The notes: generated by a model not told the origin, from the sequence alone. Counted from the stretch's first letter, positions 22,904-36,795 are shown. The stretch: DNA of 64,000 nucleotides from Stercorarius parasiticus (GCA_013396915.1 VWZL01002568.1:327294-391293), one strand, 5' to 3'. Numbers and translations: made by a program.

Positions 22904-25045
22904 GAGGAAACTATCATAGACAGAGTGAACTACAAGCATTTGATAAATAAAAGTGAGGGTATTTTATTCAGCACTAATAAAGTAAAGAACATGCATTTCC
23001 TTTAGCATTGCAGTATCTGAATTAGCCAGAGATATTGCATTATACATGGAGATTAGACCAGAACTGAATTCAGCAGAAATGGAGAAAGAAGCCATAGAAT
23101 TTTAAGCAGCTTCATGAAACTGCAGCCTGTGTGGCTGCTGCGAAGATTTGCTGTCCCTAATGAATAATGCAGAGAGTATGATTTCTTCCAAGGGAATAAT
23201 AGGCTATGTAATGAAAACTTTGAAGGGGGTTACAATTTACCTGCCTGAAGTGAACTAAAAAGAAAAAAAAAATGCTGGACACCTTATTATCAAACAAAAT
23301 AGTATCAGCCCTAGCAGAAGTAGAAAGCAGCTCATTTTTTCCCTTAGTTTCCAGTTACTCTATCACTTGTTTTCTGTCTGGAGATGCTGCGTTAAAAATA
23401 CGCCATTTCCCATGTTAAAACAAAAAAGCAGTTTGCACCTCACTAGATCAATATGCATTTTTCTTTCTATATTGAAGTAAAAAGATGAATGACAAGATGT
23501 GATAATATGCCACTAAAAGCTAATTGCAGTATGCTACCAGCAGTGCAAGGACATGGAATATTTACTTTGTTCATTTTTTTTTTTCCCTTTATCTTTTTTT
23601 CTTCATTAACTTTCAAACCAGGGGAGACTTTGCTTGAGTGTATCTATTGTTGCATATTACATTTGACACTTTTAATTTTGTCTGGAATGCATGGATGGCA
23701 TGCCTTCCTGGCAAAATAACAAAGTGTCAGGAAAGTAAAATTAAGAAGAATCAATATGTCTGTTGAGTTTAACGTGAAGACTTTTATTCAGCTGTGAAGA
23801 GCGGAAGGCTCTTCAGTGGCTTCGTTGCACTTGTGTGTCATACAGCCGTGGCGAAGGGGATGCAATCTGTAATATCAATCATTCCGTAAAGATCCATGAA
23901 AATATTAGCATAATTAGCCAACGGTCTAAAAGGCTGAAAGACGATCTGCTTGTGTGGGATCGGCGCAATTACTGATTCCAAGTGAATTAGCAGAACTGGA
24001 TGTCAGGTACTTTAGTATAAAATTTATGACTTGTTTTGGTTTTGTGACTAAAGCAGTAGGAAGCAAACATGCAGTGCCTTGACGTGACATCGGAAATCTA
24101 CGCTAAATGAGTGATAAAACAGAACTGTTAAATGCTCAAAAGCCATACTTTCTGCTCTGTTTTTCTTGTTTAAGTGTTACATCAACGTACAGCAGAAATA
24201 AACCCACCAAAACCGCTAGGGATGAGCTCAGCATCAGACACACAGTATTTGAATGAAGAGACAGGAAAAAATCCTGATGATTCCATTTAGAAGCGCCCTT
24301 TCACCTCCAAAGGGCTTAAAGACAACCACTTCTTTGTAACTCCTTTTCTGCACATTCTAAAAAGTTTATGTTGTACTGCAATTGATTGGAAGATGTTTGG
24401 CGATGCCTTTGTTGGTCAACACACAGAATATTCTGTGCCAAAGTGCCTAGGAAGGAGTTGAGTTCTTACACAACTTCAACTGCTTTTGTCAGCTCCATAG
24501 TCAGAGAACATCTGGGGTTCTGATAAACCTTATTGCAGAACCTTGGGTCCAGGAAGTCGCTAAGTTTCTTACTTTACAAGGAAGCATTTCCTGGATCATC
24601 ATTTCTAAGTGAAATTTAGTTAAACTAGCTGTGCAAAAATCAACCTTACCGTCCTTCATTTAGTTAAGTATAGAAAAAAAATAGTTAATGGTCAGAATCC
24701 ATTTTCCAAATTATCATTAAACAAAAAAGCACTATTTTTAATGCAGCGTTATTGTAATTGATTGTAAGACAGATTCTGTGGCAATGACATTAAAGGACTG
24801 TTCCAGCATTTATCTATGGTCTTTAGTAATAGCTTCAGGCAGAAACAGTTCTAATTGTAGAGCTGTTGAAATAATTTTTTTCTTTTAATTTGAAAATTAC
24901 CCTTTTGCTCTTTATTAAAAAAAACAAAACTATTCTATGACTAATTTTGTTAATATATTATATACAGTATATTTTCCTACTCTGTGGGTAGCAGAAGGTA
25001 TTTAGAATACAGGAAATTTTGATCAAAGGAAAAGTAGGACTTAGA

Positions 25046-25501
25046 AATCATAATCATAGAATCATAGAACGTGTTTGGTTGGAAGGGACCTCTAAAGGCC
25101 ATCTAGTCCAACCCCCCTGCAGTGAGCAGGGACATCTTCAACTAGATCAGGCATCATCAAGCCTGGCCTTGAATGTCTCCAGGGATGGGGCCTCCACCAC
25201 CTCTCTGGGCAACCCGGGCCAGTGTCTCACCACCCTCAGTGTAAAGAACTTTTTCCTAATGGCTAATCTAAACCTGCCCTGCTCTAGTTTAAAACCATTG
25301 CCCCTCGTCCTATCGCTCCATGCCCTTGCCAACAGCCCCTCCCCAGCTTTCCTGTAGGCCCCCTTCAGATACTGGAAGGCCACTATAAGGTGTCCCCGGA
25401 GCCTTCTCTTCTCCAGTCTGAACACCCCAACTCTCTCAGCCTGTCTTCATAGGAGAGGTGCTCCAGCCCTCTGAACATCCTCGTGGCCTCCTCTAGACCC
25501 A
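25046..25501 (-). mobile_element. CR1 LINE copy, C-terminal ORF2 plus 3' tail
   Basis: A minus-strand CR1 copy of about 455 bases. The 3' end is at 25046 with ATCATAGAATCATAGAACG, then the complement of GGTCCCTTCCAACC. The ORF2 end is open as 92 residues at 25147-25425, including [39 protein letters not shown] and [20 protein letters not shown]. Upstream similarity persists to about 25501 with the frame disturbed. The tail (CTGCAGTGAGCAGGGACATC) relates it to the 3915 and 51595 copies rather than the GGTTTAGTGATGG type. Confidence 0.94.
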
Positions 25502-28500
25502 ATCGTTTGTCTTCAGCTCTACACTGCTATGCTGGGGAGAACTATGGCTTCTACAGAGGAAGGGACAAGAGACACTGAAATGAAGCACTCAAGCACCAGT
25601 TCCTATATCTGCTGGAAGTGGTGCAGGTTGCTCCAGAACCGTTCAGGGCTTTGTACATGACTTTCAAAAATTGATAGCTTGACTCAGTTTAACCTGTCTG
25701 TTATCAAGACAAGGTAAATGTGTTGCTCCTCAGTCAGAGCTCTTCAGGCTGCACATCTGATTTAGAAAGTGCTAGAATACTAAGTTGGTCTTTACATACC
25801 TGCATGTGCAATATAGAGGGATCATATTTACTACATCTATGTATATATGGGAAAAGAGAGGATCAAAATGAAATGTATTTTTTCTGCATTTACTGAAAAA
25901 TAGCCAGAGGAAGAAAATTGCAGCTAGCAGTGCAAAGACACATATGTTCTTCTGTATAGCTGAAAAGCCTGTTTGGTACTTCTATAAAGAGAAGTTCTGC
26001 TCCACGAGTAGTTAAAATAAAAAGGAAGATGCCTGAGGCCAGATCACAGTATTATATAATGTGTTGGCTTTATACACTTTCTCCTTGCGTAATGAAATTT
26101 ATTAAGCATGCTTTTCATAAGTAACATTTAAACTGCGGTTCCTAGAAGTACGTCACGAGCCGCTGTTCCCCATGAAAAGCTAAGTGGTTGTCTGCTAAGT
26201 GATTAATTATCTACAGGAGACATGAGAAAATTTCACCAGTTGTTTAGAGTGAGTATTCGATTGTTGATCATATATACTAATGTAATTTTTTATATTATAT
26301 GACTATAATATAGCATAATAAATTTTATAGAACTTAATAATTATTGTACTTGAAAATAATTGATTACGTAAGTGATTTATATGGACTACGTACAAAATAA
26401 TGACACATATATACAAGTAAATTTGCATGTACACAAGTATGTGCACTAATATTAACTCTTTCTTAAGTGATTACTTTCAACAGTATAAAGAGAAGCAACA
26501 CATTATAGCTCAAATCATTTTATTAGGAAAATATTTGCAACATATGAGAGAAATTCTTGTTCTTTCTTTAAAGTCTCGCTTTCTGAAAGACTGCAAATGC
26601 TCACTAAAGGAATACATTTAAAGCCCTTATGTAAAGTGATGCTAGTTCTCAAGTTTTGTGAAGTTGAAAAGCATAATTAAGTGTTGTATATAGCAATTCT
26701 GAAATTAGCCGATAATATAATTAGCTCTGAATTCTATGATCTTCCTTCTTTTTCCTTGATCTTATGGGATATTGGAGAGTTGATTATTCACAAGATCAAA
26801 GCTATGCAATAAGAATGACTCAGAAAAATGTAGCTGGTAAGGAGCTGCTCATTTTTACCAGATGTATGTATTAATATACAATTTTCATTTGACTTCATAT
26901 GTTCTCTTAAAAGACAGTCTGCTATACAGATGCATGCTTTTGTGTAGGGATATTTAGCAGGCCAGCTGTTATATTTTTCTCTCTATGTGTTAATTAGTGC
27001 ACATAACCCTTTTCATGTAGGTATAGCTTAGTCATCTCTAAAATGGGTAGATGAGTTGAACACCTCGGAGGTTTCAAGTTGAATTACAGAATGTGTCAAT
27101 GCAATACCTAATACAGGCTGACGACTCTGAATTTGCTGTTATAGTCATTGCCAGGTTATGCTAATCAAAAGGACGGGAAAGGTGTTGTTTAGAAAGCACT
27201 CATCTGCCACCCAAGAGTGGTGGGCTTCCCAGAAGTGCTCAGGCCTGACCTCAATAGCCACTGAAAATTATGGTGGATTTCATGAACTCCAAACGAATTC
27301 CCTCTAAAATTAGAAGAGTAAGAACACCAGTCTTATCAGTGCTGTAATGTTAGACAACTTGGTGCTTGCCAGACTCTGGCAGAAGCTGCACCTCATAAAG
27401 CAGAATCACAGACCTGGTTCCTGGCAAAGACTTGAGTTGGTGGTCTTCAAGTTGTATCTTTAACATGTTTCCTTTGATACGGTGATAATGTCTGTGCCTC
27501 TAACGAGGCACTAGCACAAAATCATGTCCCATGGGACAACGTAAAACTTTTATGGTTCCTGACTCAGCTTTTAAATAGGCATCAAAAAATAATAATATAG
27601 TAAATTACATTTTTTCTCCCAGCTTTGGTGTTCACCTTTCATTCCTGTCAGGGGGAACTGGGCCACCTTATGGTCAATGAACTTTTCTTGCTTCTGCAGG
27701 GCTACGTGTCCCGTACCATCCTTCCGACTCCATTAGTCCGTTCTTCCGTAGAACATACATTGATAAATCAGCTTCTGTAGGAACCACTTTGATAAATATT
27801 TTAACAAATATTTATTATGAAGATATATACGGTAATCAATGTCGTAGAAAGATCCCTTACTTTTTTCCCCCCATTTTCGAGGGGACTATCCACTCTTCAT
27901 CCTGGAAAGTCATGAGGTGCAGAAACAAGATAAATCATTGGGACAGAGGCTGTTTTACAGCCATCTTTAATGCATATAAAGACAATAAAGGCCTATTTGT
28001 CTGCAGTGTTGGTCTGCACATTTGCTCATAGAGTGCGTAGGCTGTTGTTATGCAATTATTTTGTTCCAATTCTCATGCGTGGGAATATTATTGCTGGGTC
28101 TTACTGCAAGGCAGCCTGTTTATAAATGTTGAATCATTTTATACGGTCAGTGATAATAAGCTGTAGCTGATGTAAACAACTGATAATACTCTTAGTTAAA
28201 TATATCAGTATATTGCCAGATACGCGTACATATAAAGAATTATGAGTTTATAAAGTAATAAAAAACATGATAATAAACCCCCACATCTTTAATGCTTACG
28301 ACTTTTTCCAGCAGAACAAATACTTGTCCAGAGTTTTTTTCAGACTCTTTTTGATCTCCATTTCATCTTTTAGCGCTAAGGAATAAAGTAAGGTGGTAAG
28401 TGGGTTCTATACTGTGTGCTTTTGTGTCTAAATCATCATTTTAATTAATATTTACTTCTTTCAGGTTGAATCTATTCGTATAAATATAAACAGGAGATAT

Positions 28501-31429
28501 TATCAGTGAACATCAATCACAGAAATTTTTGGATTGGGATGAATGCATTTTGCTTACTTTCTAAACCCCTCAAAATGGTAAGTTCAAAATTTGTAGTAGA
28601 TAATTTGACATTCTTGCTGGTTTAATGTAATACTTCACATTTATAACAATTTACATTGTTTCTTGTTCTGGAACTACTGTGGGGTTTTTTCTAGTTTTGT
28701 GTGGCCTTTCCATGACTTGTTAATTAACGCACAATGAGAAATCTGAAAATGTGTAACAATTTAGGCCTGGTCTTGAGTAGAGTAGGGCCTTCTCTGCAGC
28801 TCTAACCATAGTGTCAGATGGCTGTTCTCACAGCAGTACTCACAGAAGTAGTTACAGATGAAAGTCTTTAGCTCTATAGCAAATATTTTTTCAACTCAAA
28901 TATAGCAAAGGTTCGCAGGAGCTGATACGAGTGGAAGCAATTCTTTTCTTCTGATTTGTTGAGCTGCTATTAGCATGCACGTCATGTCCCTTTGAGTTTA
29001 AAATTCCATTTAGCGAGCATAACCTACGCGCGGGACTTCAGAGACAGCAATATTGCTGATGTATAGTCTTCTGAAAAAATATTAATGGTTGCCGCTCTTC
29101 AAAAAGATATCGAAAAACAGTGCACTACAGTGCCTTAAACAATCCAATTGCAAATATAAAACATGCACAACAGCACAACATCGGGCATATAATTCTAGAT
29201 CACTAGTCTTGCTTTAAGAAAGCCATAATATATTGTACCTGTCTGTGCCTTTATTGCATTCATTTTGTTCAGCTAACAGCTCAGAAACAGACTGAATCTC
29301 AAGTCTCTCAACCTATGGCACACAGTTTACTGTCTGTAAAATGAGAATATTTTGTGGCTTTCCTTATTTAGCCATTCTCTGTTTCCTACTTACATTTACT
29401 CTTCTTGTTTATGTGTGTCGCACCTGACTTAACCAGGCTCAGTTTTCTCAGAGGCATCTGTGTGGTACAATAGGAAAGGGAAAGAGTTTCAACTTTCTAA
29501 GAAATTACTCTATTTCTTTATTTCATGAAAATGACATCAGACTATTTTAAAGTTTTTTTAAGTAACTATGAATGATGATGTTAAAAACTTTGCTCCAGAT
29601 CCAGAAAAATAAGTCAGTTGCATAATCAACGGTCTAATAATTTGCTACTGGGATAATACCCAACACCATGTGAAATGTTTTTGTTCAAAACATTAGCCAA
29701 AAACTGTGTTTTCATGTTGACCAGGGGTATTTGCAAATTTGAGGTGAAATTGTTGAAATTTTTTGGGTGAAGTGACCCTCTCTTCCTTCCCAAGGGCAAT
29801 GATTTTATTGAAATAGTATTCTATTTACGTATTTACAAAATGCAATGCATCGGGTTTCCATTATGAATTTTTTAAAACATAAAAGAAATCTACATTTCTT
29901 ACGAAGACATTTAAAAACAAATCAAAAAATAAATGAAACATTGCTTTGGATGAGAGGCAAGTTCTGGTCCGTCCCAAATAAGTTTGGTTTTGGTTTTGGG
30001 TTTTTTTTTGGAAAAGGTCGTAGAAGCAATTCTCTGCACTTTGAGCCAATTTTCTACTTGATCAGTGAAATGGTCAGTGGTTTTGCATAGTACCCTTCTA
30101 TACCAGGTGTCAATTTGCCAGCATGGTACTAACGCTGTTTAAACAGAGCTGGTTTTGTCTCCTTGCTGGCAGCTGAGCCAGTGAGTTGTGATGATGGGAA
30201 CCGGAATCGGCTGTTCCCTGGAAAATGCAACAGAGTGACTGAACAGGGGCTTCACTAACTACACAAATGGGCCACGTTTGCATCAGGAATTTTTAATGTG
30301 CAGCATTTTGGATAAAAATTCATTATTTCTATGACTCATGAATAAAAATTTAGAGCCAGTTTAAATGTGGTCAGCAAGAAACTGTTCTTCCCTGTATAAC
30401 AAATGGTAAGAAGTGTGAATCCATAATTAAAGGCAGCTTACACTACCGTGATTTTCTAGAAAAGTAGACAGACTGGCATAGCTGCCAGTGGCAAACTGTT
30501 TTTATTTCATTTAATAAGCTTTTAGTTGTTGGATCAGGCCCCGTTTTACGAAACATTTTGGACTTTGCCAGACATGTCTCTTAATCATAAAATAAAGACA
30601 GAAACTCTGGGACCTTCCTCCCACTTACAGTTTGCTAATTAGATAGCGAGCAACCAAGCAGATGTGATCCATATACTGATTGCAAAGCATTTCGTGTGTT
30701 GAATCAGGGCAATTAAAACTCTATCAAGTTATATACAAAACTATAGAAGTAATTTAGGAAAACATAAGCAGGAGAGCAATTCCTCTAGAGGAGTTGATGG
30801 TGGGAATGGCTAAGCATCATACTCTCTAAGACTTCCTCCTTCGCAAGCTTCAGATTTGGTATTGCATTCAGCTGCAGCCAGGTGGTAATTACTTACTTCT
30901 GGCAGTGCTTATTTGGGTTAAATGACTTCATAACCAACAACAGGTAATTGAAAACAGCTTGGGATCTCCCCAACACACTCTTAACTACTCTAACTTAGAT
31001 CGGAACGGTCTATAACACACTGCTGACTGATAGATAGGGCAGTTGTAGAGCAAGTCAAGGAAGACTAACAGATGGCTCAGAGACTGGGGCAGGGAAGAAG
31101 GGTGTCAGGGAAGGTGGTCGTGTCAAATCAGGTGAGCAGAGCAATCCTCCTGGTGGATGGATTTCACCTCGGTTCCCTGGAGAGCCTTCCAGCCGGCACA
31201 AATGATAACAACTGTGAGAGACACTTTTGCAACCCCCAGTTTTAACGTGAGGGATGAGATAAGCTGGCCTTTCCAACTTGTCATGTAAAAAGCACACCTT
31301 GTCATTTCTTTACAGAATTCTTAAAGTGGTGTGCGTTGGAAGATGAATCTTCTTACTTATTGTTTGTATGAAAATTGTTTTATACCTTTGATTGTTCTTC
31401 CTGTCTATTTTTAACCCCGTGAACACTCC
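25502..31429. other. Unique AT-rich stretch, no recognised gene
   Basis: About 5.9 kb without recognised repeats or genes. The part near 26260-26420 is very AT-rich. Open frames here (26427-26621, 27789-28031, 29845-30090, all +) are short and unrecognised. Confidence 0.4.
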
Positions 31430-32130
31430 AGGCTGGGGGCGGAGTGGCTGGGGAGCTGCCCAGGTCCTCAACAGTGGCTGAATACGAGCCAGCAGTGTGC
31501 CCAGGTGGCCAAGAAGGCCAACTGCATCCTGGCCTGTATTAGGAACAGTGTGGCCAGCAGGACTGGGGCAGTGACCGTCCCCCTGTACTCAGCACTGGTG
31601 AGGGCCCACCTCGAGGGCTGTGCCCAGTTTTGGGCCCCTCACCACAAAAAAGACATTTGAGGTGCTGGAGCGTGTCCAGAGAAGGGCAACGGAGCTGGGG
31701 AGGGGTCTGGAGCACAAGTCTGGTGAGGAGCGGCCAAGGGAGCTGGGGGTGTTCAGCCTGGAGAAAAGGAGGCTGAGGGGAGACCTTCTCACTCCCTACA
31801 GCTCCCTGAAAGGAGGGGGTAGCCAGGGGGGATTTGGGCTCTTCTCCCAAGGAACAGGCGACGGGACAAGAGGAAACGGCCTCAGGTTGCACCAGGGGAG
31901 GTTTAGGATGGATATTAGGAAAAAATTTTTTATGGAAAGGGTTGTCAAGCACTGGAAGAGGCTGCCCAGGGCAGTGGTGGAGTCGCCACCCCTGGAGGTA
32001 TTTAAAAGACACGCAGACATGGTGCTGAGGGACATGGTTTAGTGGTGGTTTTCGCAATGTTAAGTTAATGGTTGGACTTGTTCTTAAAGGTCTCTTCCAA
32101 CCTAAATGATTCTATGATTCTACAATTCTA
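31430..32130 (+). mobile_element. CR1 LINE copy, ORF2 3' half plus tail
   Basis: A + strand CR1 copy of about 700 bases starting at CCAGGCTGGGGGCGGAGTGG. It covers CCAGCAGTGTGCCCAGGTGG, CCAAGAAGGCCAACTGCATC and GTGCTGGAGCGTGTCCAGAG, then the C-terminal domain, and ends TTCTATGATTCTACAATTCT. The C-terminal ORF2 is open as 140 residues at 31620-32042 ([56 protein letters not shown]). An extra base near 31660, in the A-rich codons before the LERVQRR block, shifts the upstream frame. This segment is more GC-rich than its surroundings, as CR1 coding sequence usually is. Confidence 0.95.
31620..32042 (+). pseudogene. CR1 ORF2 C-terminal domain remnant
   Basis: The final ~130 codons of the CR1 polymerase ORF, lacking endonuclease and polymerase core. 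The open frame ends at a TAG just before the tail GTGGTGGTTTTCGCAATG, which is the usual stop position for this tail type. The first few residues before LERVQRR are not element sequence in frame, owing to the frameshift. Not functional alone. Confidence 0.88.
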
Positions 32131-35100
32131 CTCCTGTAACATCTTCTCTTGAAAGAGGGGACCAAACTGCATTGAACATGCAATTGCACCATGGATTGAT
32201 ATCTTTGCATGCTTTTTTTCCTTCCTGTTCTCTGTGTCTTCCCCTATTATTCCTACCATTTTATTTTTGGTGCTGTTTCAATGCTGAAGAAGTGAAACAA
32301 ACTTTTGTGTAGCCTCTTCTCTTCTTATATAAAAAGATACATCAAATTTATAACCCATTTGAGTTTTGACCACAATGTCCACACTAAAATGGTTTAGCAG
32401 CACCAGATTTTCAAGAGTTATAGAAATAAATGACTGCTGTAGTATTTCAGCCTCCGCTACAGGAAATTGGTTCTGTATGATGTGGGAATATTTTATTTTT
32501 GGAATGACAGTGCTTTGACATCTCTGTTTTATTAAATTGTGTGCTGCTGATGTTGGTACTGTTAACAAGTAATATAAATAATAGCAGTAGTATGTTGTTA
32601 GTTGTTTTATTTATATAATCCAAATAACATTGGAGCTTTTCAACGGATGCACATAGACCGGAAAACATGCCATTTTGGTGTATTTGTTTACACAAGAGGA
32701 AGCTATTATGACACATTATTTTAATCCCATCAGATTTCCTGCTGCTGTAAAACAAAAATGGTTTGGACTGCTGCATTTATGAACAAGCCAACATTTTAAA
32801 TGCAGTATATAGTGTTTCTGTGGAGTTTGTTGCTACGGGAGATTTTCAAGGGAAAAATGTAAAGACTTTTAGGATTTGGGCTTTTTACAGAAAGCAGATA
32901 GGGGTGCGGGTAATATGACACTTCTGCATCACAAAAAACTTCTACATGGGCAGAGTATCACAGGAGAACTGGAGCCATGATATTGGGCTAAAGAGTCAGA
33001 TACTTCTAAACTCAAGATAACAAATGAGACAGGCTAATAAAAAGCTGTGGTATGCCAGCTTCTGGGGAAAAAATAAAATCTATGGTACTATCGTATGTCT
33101 CGCATCAGTAACAGAAGCACACGCAGTGTGTTTGCCTGAATTTCAAATGGCTTTCCCCTTTAACCACAACCGCGGCTGAAGCCACTCTGTCTCAGAGCGG
33201 CATATGGTATAACTAGTTTTTGAAGAGCTTGGGACTGATGCATCCCCTCAGAAAGTTACAGATATGTTTTGATGAGAAGTAATTTAATATTTCCCATCAG
33301 AAATCTAGACAAGATCATGCTTTTCTGACAGTGTTTCCTAGCTGTGTGAGTATCTTTTCTTTCTCTTTCCCCTCTTCTTCTTTTTACTGTACCAATGGTG
33401 CTTGCACCTTCTTCCCAGGTCCGGCCAGTACAGGGTGCATCTGTCCCCATCGGTACTGGTGAGTGAGCTGCTGCATTTCACTTCAGGTGAAAATCCAAGC
33501 AAACAGAATTCCCCCTTGGATCTAAGTCACAATTACACAAGTGCAATCTCGAAACAGATGATGGCTTTTAGTCTCATCGCACTCATGATATATTATGTTT
33601 TTTTCTGAAGCAGGTTAGCTATGGGAAGTACCAAGGCTGCGTTCTTAGGTAGAACACTATGCTCTCAGGTATTAAGGCGTTCTGTTGACGAACCAGATGA
33701 TAGTTTATATTCCCTGGTGCTCTTTAAATTTATATTACTTGAGCTCATGGCAACAAAAAGGATTTAAAAACAAGTAAGCACTGTCCTCCTGTATCAAAAC
33801 ATTTTTTTCCCCTCGATTCTTATCTTTTTTTTCTCCTTTAGTTTGCTATCGTGCCTTTAACCCAGGAGACCAATATCCAGCACATTCACTGCCTTACCCA
33901 GCTGCATCCATCAGCTTCTGCACTCTCAGAAGGAGTGACCTCTACCAGGTCATTCCTCCTCACACTTAGCCGGGGGTCTAAGGAGGAGAACTGGAGTGCT
34001 CAGGGTCTCACCTAGCACTATATTTGGATAAAACAGAGTACTTCCTCCAAAGGGAAACATCACTGTCTTATCTTTTTCTTTTTTCTTTCTTTCTCTTTGA
34101 AAAGATAGAATCAAGAAAAAAAAATCAATCGCCCTTCTAACCAGTATTTCATTCCTTTTTTGATAGGTCATTTTACTACTAAGGAATAATGGCTTTTTAT
34201 AAATCTAGGCAGATTTTAAAAGAGAAATTATAAACTGTCTTTTCCTCAGAATAGCTGCAGCCTATAATGCTGGAACATTTAACAGGAACAGATTTCTGTA
34301 TATTTAATTTAGACAAGAGGGAAGAATTCATGTCTGCTTGGAGTGCTTTTATTGCCATGTGCAAAGGTGCTCTCATATCAAGAGAAGCCTTATAAAATAA
34401 GCTGCTTGGAAAATGTGCCTGCTTGAAGAAAAATGAAATTTACAGAGGGACTTTTGGGAATCTCTCCTAAATAAGTTAGTTGCTTACATGATAATTTCAC
34501 AATGAAAATACATTTGGCAACAAGCAGTATCTGTTCCTTGTTCCCGCTCCTTTTGTAAGTGTGGTCTTGAGTTTGGCTGGGGCAGGTAGAAGTTGCCTCA
34601 TCTGCCCTATTCCCACTTTATTTGTTATTTAATCCCTGCACATTTAAATTCTCATATATTTTAAGACTGATTTGCACCACCAGGAAGCATGCATCTGTTT
34701 TTTCTTCTGATCCCCCATATTTGCTTGCTTGTACAATTATTTTATTTTGGTAATGGATTGTCTTACAGATGACTTTTCATCAGTTTGTACGTGTTTTTTT
34801 CATACAGAGCCAATACAAATGCCATTAGATAAAAGCAGTTGCTGCCATCTATGAAAGTTATGCACTTGTTTGTTTGCTTTATCTTGATATTAAATAATCA
34901 AAACCTGGAGAAACAAAGACTTAAAATGGCAGATGTATAAATAGTTATTTCTTTGTGTGCATGTTACGTTTCATTATTCTTCTTGACCCTTTTGCAAACA
35001 TTAAAAATCATTCTCAGAGTAATATCAGAATGAAAAAAATTACTTTCCTAAAATAATTCAGCTATTTTCAGCCTATGAATTCGTTCTGATAAATAAACCC

Positions 35101-36039
35101 ACAGGTATTCCCACGCTGGAGCAAATTAATGGTCACTGTAGTTTGTTAAGCTGCTCCTACAATTGATAGATTTTCAATAGCATATGCAACCGAGTCCCAC
35201 AATGGCCGTTTCTGAAATGTTCTTTACAACTTCTGATAGAAAGTGGCCTAGGACCATATCTCTTTCTATTAGTTTAATTAATATAACTGTACATGTTCTC
35301 TTCATCTCATTTTAACACTACGAAGCACTAAATTTTGGTGGCATCTCCTGGCAATTAATTTCTCAAGACAGTACTATTTTCCAAAAATAAGAATTATGTA
35401 TTCCCCCTGATGTGTTTACATCTGGTGTATTCAGAAGGCCCTAAAGCGTCTCAGTCACATCAAATATTGGTATTTAATTTACTTTCCTTCTCCCACTTAA
35501 TATGTTATCAGCCATCAGACAGTCCAAGTCCGACAGCCCCTAAAGTTTTTTTGCCAAATAACTCGAATGGTATGTCTGGATTAATACCTCTGGGATGGAG
35601 TTTCATATATTAGAGACATTAACTGTTCTGCAATTCAAGGTACTGCTAGGTTTCTGTTTTGAAATAGAGCTTGGTAGGTTCGCAGGTGGGGTGTAATACA
35701 CTGTATGATTCAATGAAATAAAGCTTTTGGCACCTGCTGAAGGTATGCTAGGTGTTTGCTTTTCGGTGTTGAAATTCCTTGGTTTTTTGTAGGGATGCGA
35801 GTTCTTTAACACCATGCTTTGCCACATCTACGCTCCCAAAAAGCTGTATATATAGGCTTTTCCTTGCTTAAACAAATCACACTAATATGATGTGAATACT
35901 TTTATTCCAATATTAGTAAACAGGCAAAGCCTTGAAAACACCAAGGGGAGATTCCTCAGAGACCAATAGCGCAACTCCTGTTGCTAGGAAACCATTTTTA
36001 TTTGTTTTCCGTCAAAATGACTAAAACATTTTATGCCTC

Positions 36040-36610
36040 ACTTCAAAGGCAGCTGGGAAGATGGGAGCAGAAGGGAACGCCTCTTACTTCCCCCCCCCGC
36101 TTTCCAACATGAGGAGATCAACGAGTTAATAGGATTTGGTGGGATTATATGAATAACTGACCAAAGAGCAGTAGGGTCTGTGGGGGGGAGAAGCAAGCGT
36201 GGGTGTTTGGGGGAGCAGGCAGTGGAGCCATGGGACCTCCCTGGCTGCCATGGTAGCCCCTCTTCTGCCACCCCCTCCTTCCAGGGGTACCTGCCCCACC
36301 AGGAATTTCTAGCAGCTCCTTTTCATCCACATTTCAGGTCTCTCTGGATGTTTTTTTTCCCTTTCAGCCAGTTCCGTCTCCTCAGCCCATGTTCATCTGG
36401 AGGGGATGGGCAGGTGGCCCTCAGGTCTTCAGTCCTTCTTCACGTCAGGAGTTTCCTTGCCTTCCTTCTAGCTTTCTCCTCTCCCCCGTTTTCCTCCCTG
36501 TCTCCCCACATCCCGTGCCTCTCCTGGTGTACTCCAGCCTGGGTTGGACCTTTGTCCACAGTTTGTGGACACAGAAATGGCTGCCCTCCAAGGGAGGGGG
36601 GATAATGTTC
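36040..36610. other. Locally GC- and pyrimidine-rich patch
   Basis: This stretch is clearly richer in G and C than its neighbours, with C runs (36090-36100) and many CCTCC/TTCC units on the + strand and few CpG. A 141-codon open frame at 36180-36605 is biased to P, S, L and F as expected from this composition. I do not recognise it as a gene or repeat. Confidence 0.4.
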
Positions 36611-36746
36611 ATGAATTATTGAGTTATTAACTAATTTTTAATATTCTAATGTATATACTTGGTTCTGATGTTTCCCTTGGCAATCCTTTGTCCCCTGCGG
36701 TTCCTGTATACCTGCTTATAAAGAATTTTAAGTTTCAGAATAGGAT

Positions 36747-36795
36747 TTCTTTCTTTTTTTTCTTTTTCTTCTTTTTCTTTTTTTTTTCTTTTTTT
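36747..36795. repeat. T/C low-complexity tract
   Basis: About fifty bases of T with scattered C on the + strand. Confidence 0.75.

Larger units (their letters stand above)
14500..25045. other. CR1-free unique stretch, no recognised gene
   Basis: About 10.5 kb of AT-rich sequence with no recognisable transposon, gene or RNA gene. Visible features are TA-rich microsatellites at 15121-15182 and 17417-17458 and A runs at 19600-19614 and 22878-22903. An exon-like minus-strand segment lies at 18640-18795. Longest open frames are at 14583-14930 (-, 115 codons), 22470-22775 (+, 101 codons) and 19941-20219 (-, 92 codons); none is recognised. Parts (for example 23780-24080) have the mixed, non-repetitive look of conserved non-coding DNA, which I cannot test. 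Confidence 0.4.

Noticed and set aside
31539..32057. 172-codon minus-strand open frame, the longest seen
   Set aside because: It is antisense to the CR1 copy at 31430-32130, whose real reading direction is +.
36310..36411. Exon call after TTTTTTTTCCCTTTCAG
   Set aside because: The acceptor is strong but the only nearby donor (CAG|GTGGCC) is poor, and the region is generally pyrimidine-rich.
36180..36605. 141-codon open frame in the GC-rich patch
   Set aside because: Its residues are mainly P, S, L, F and G, as expected from the pyrimidine-rich sequence. Other frames of the patch are also open and no family is recognisable.
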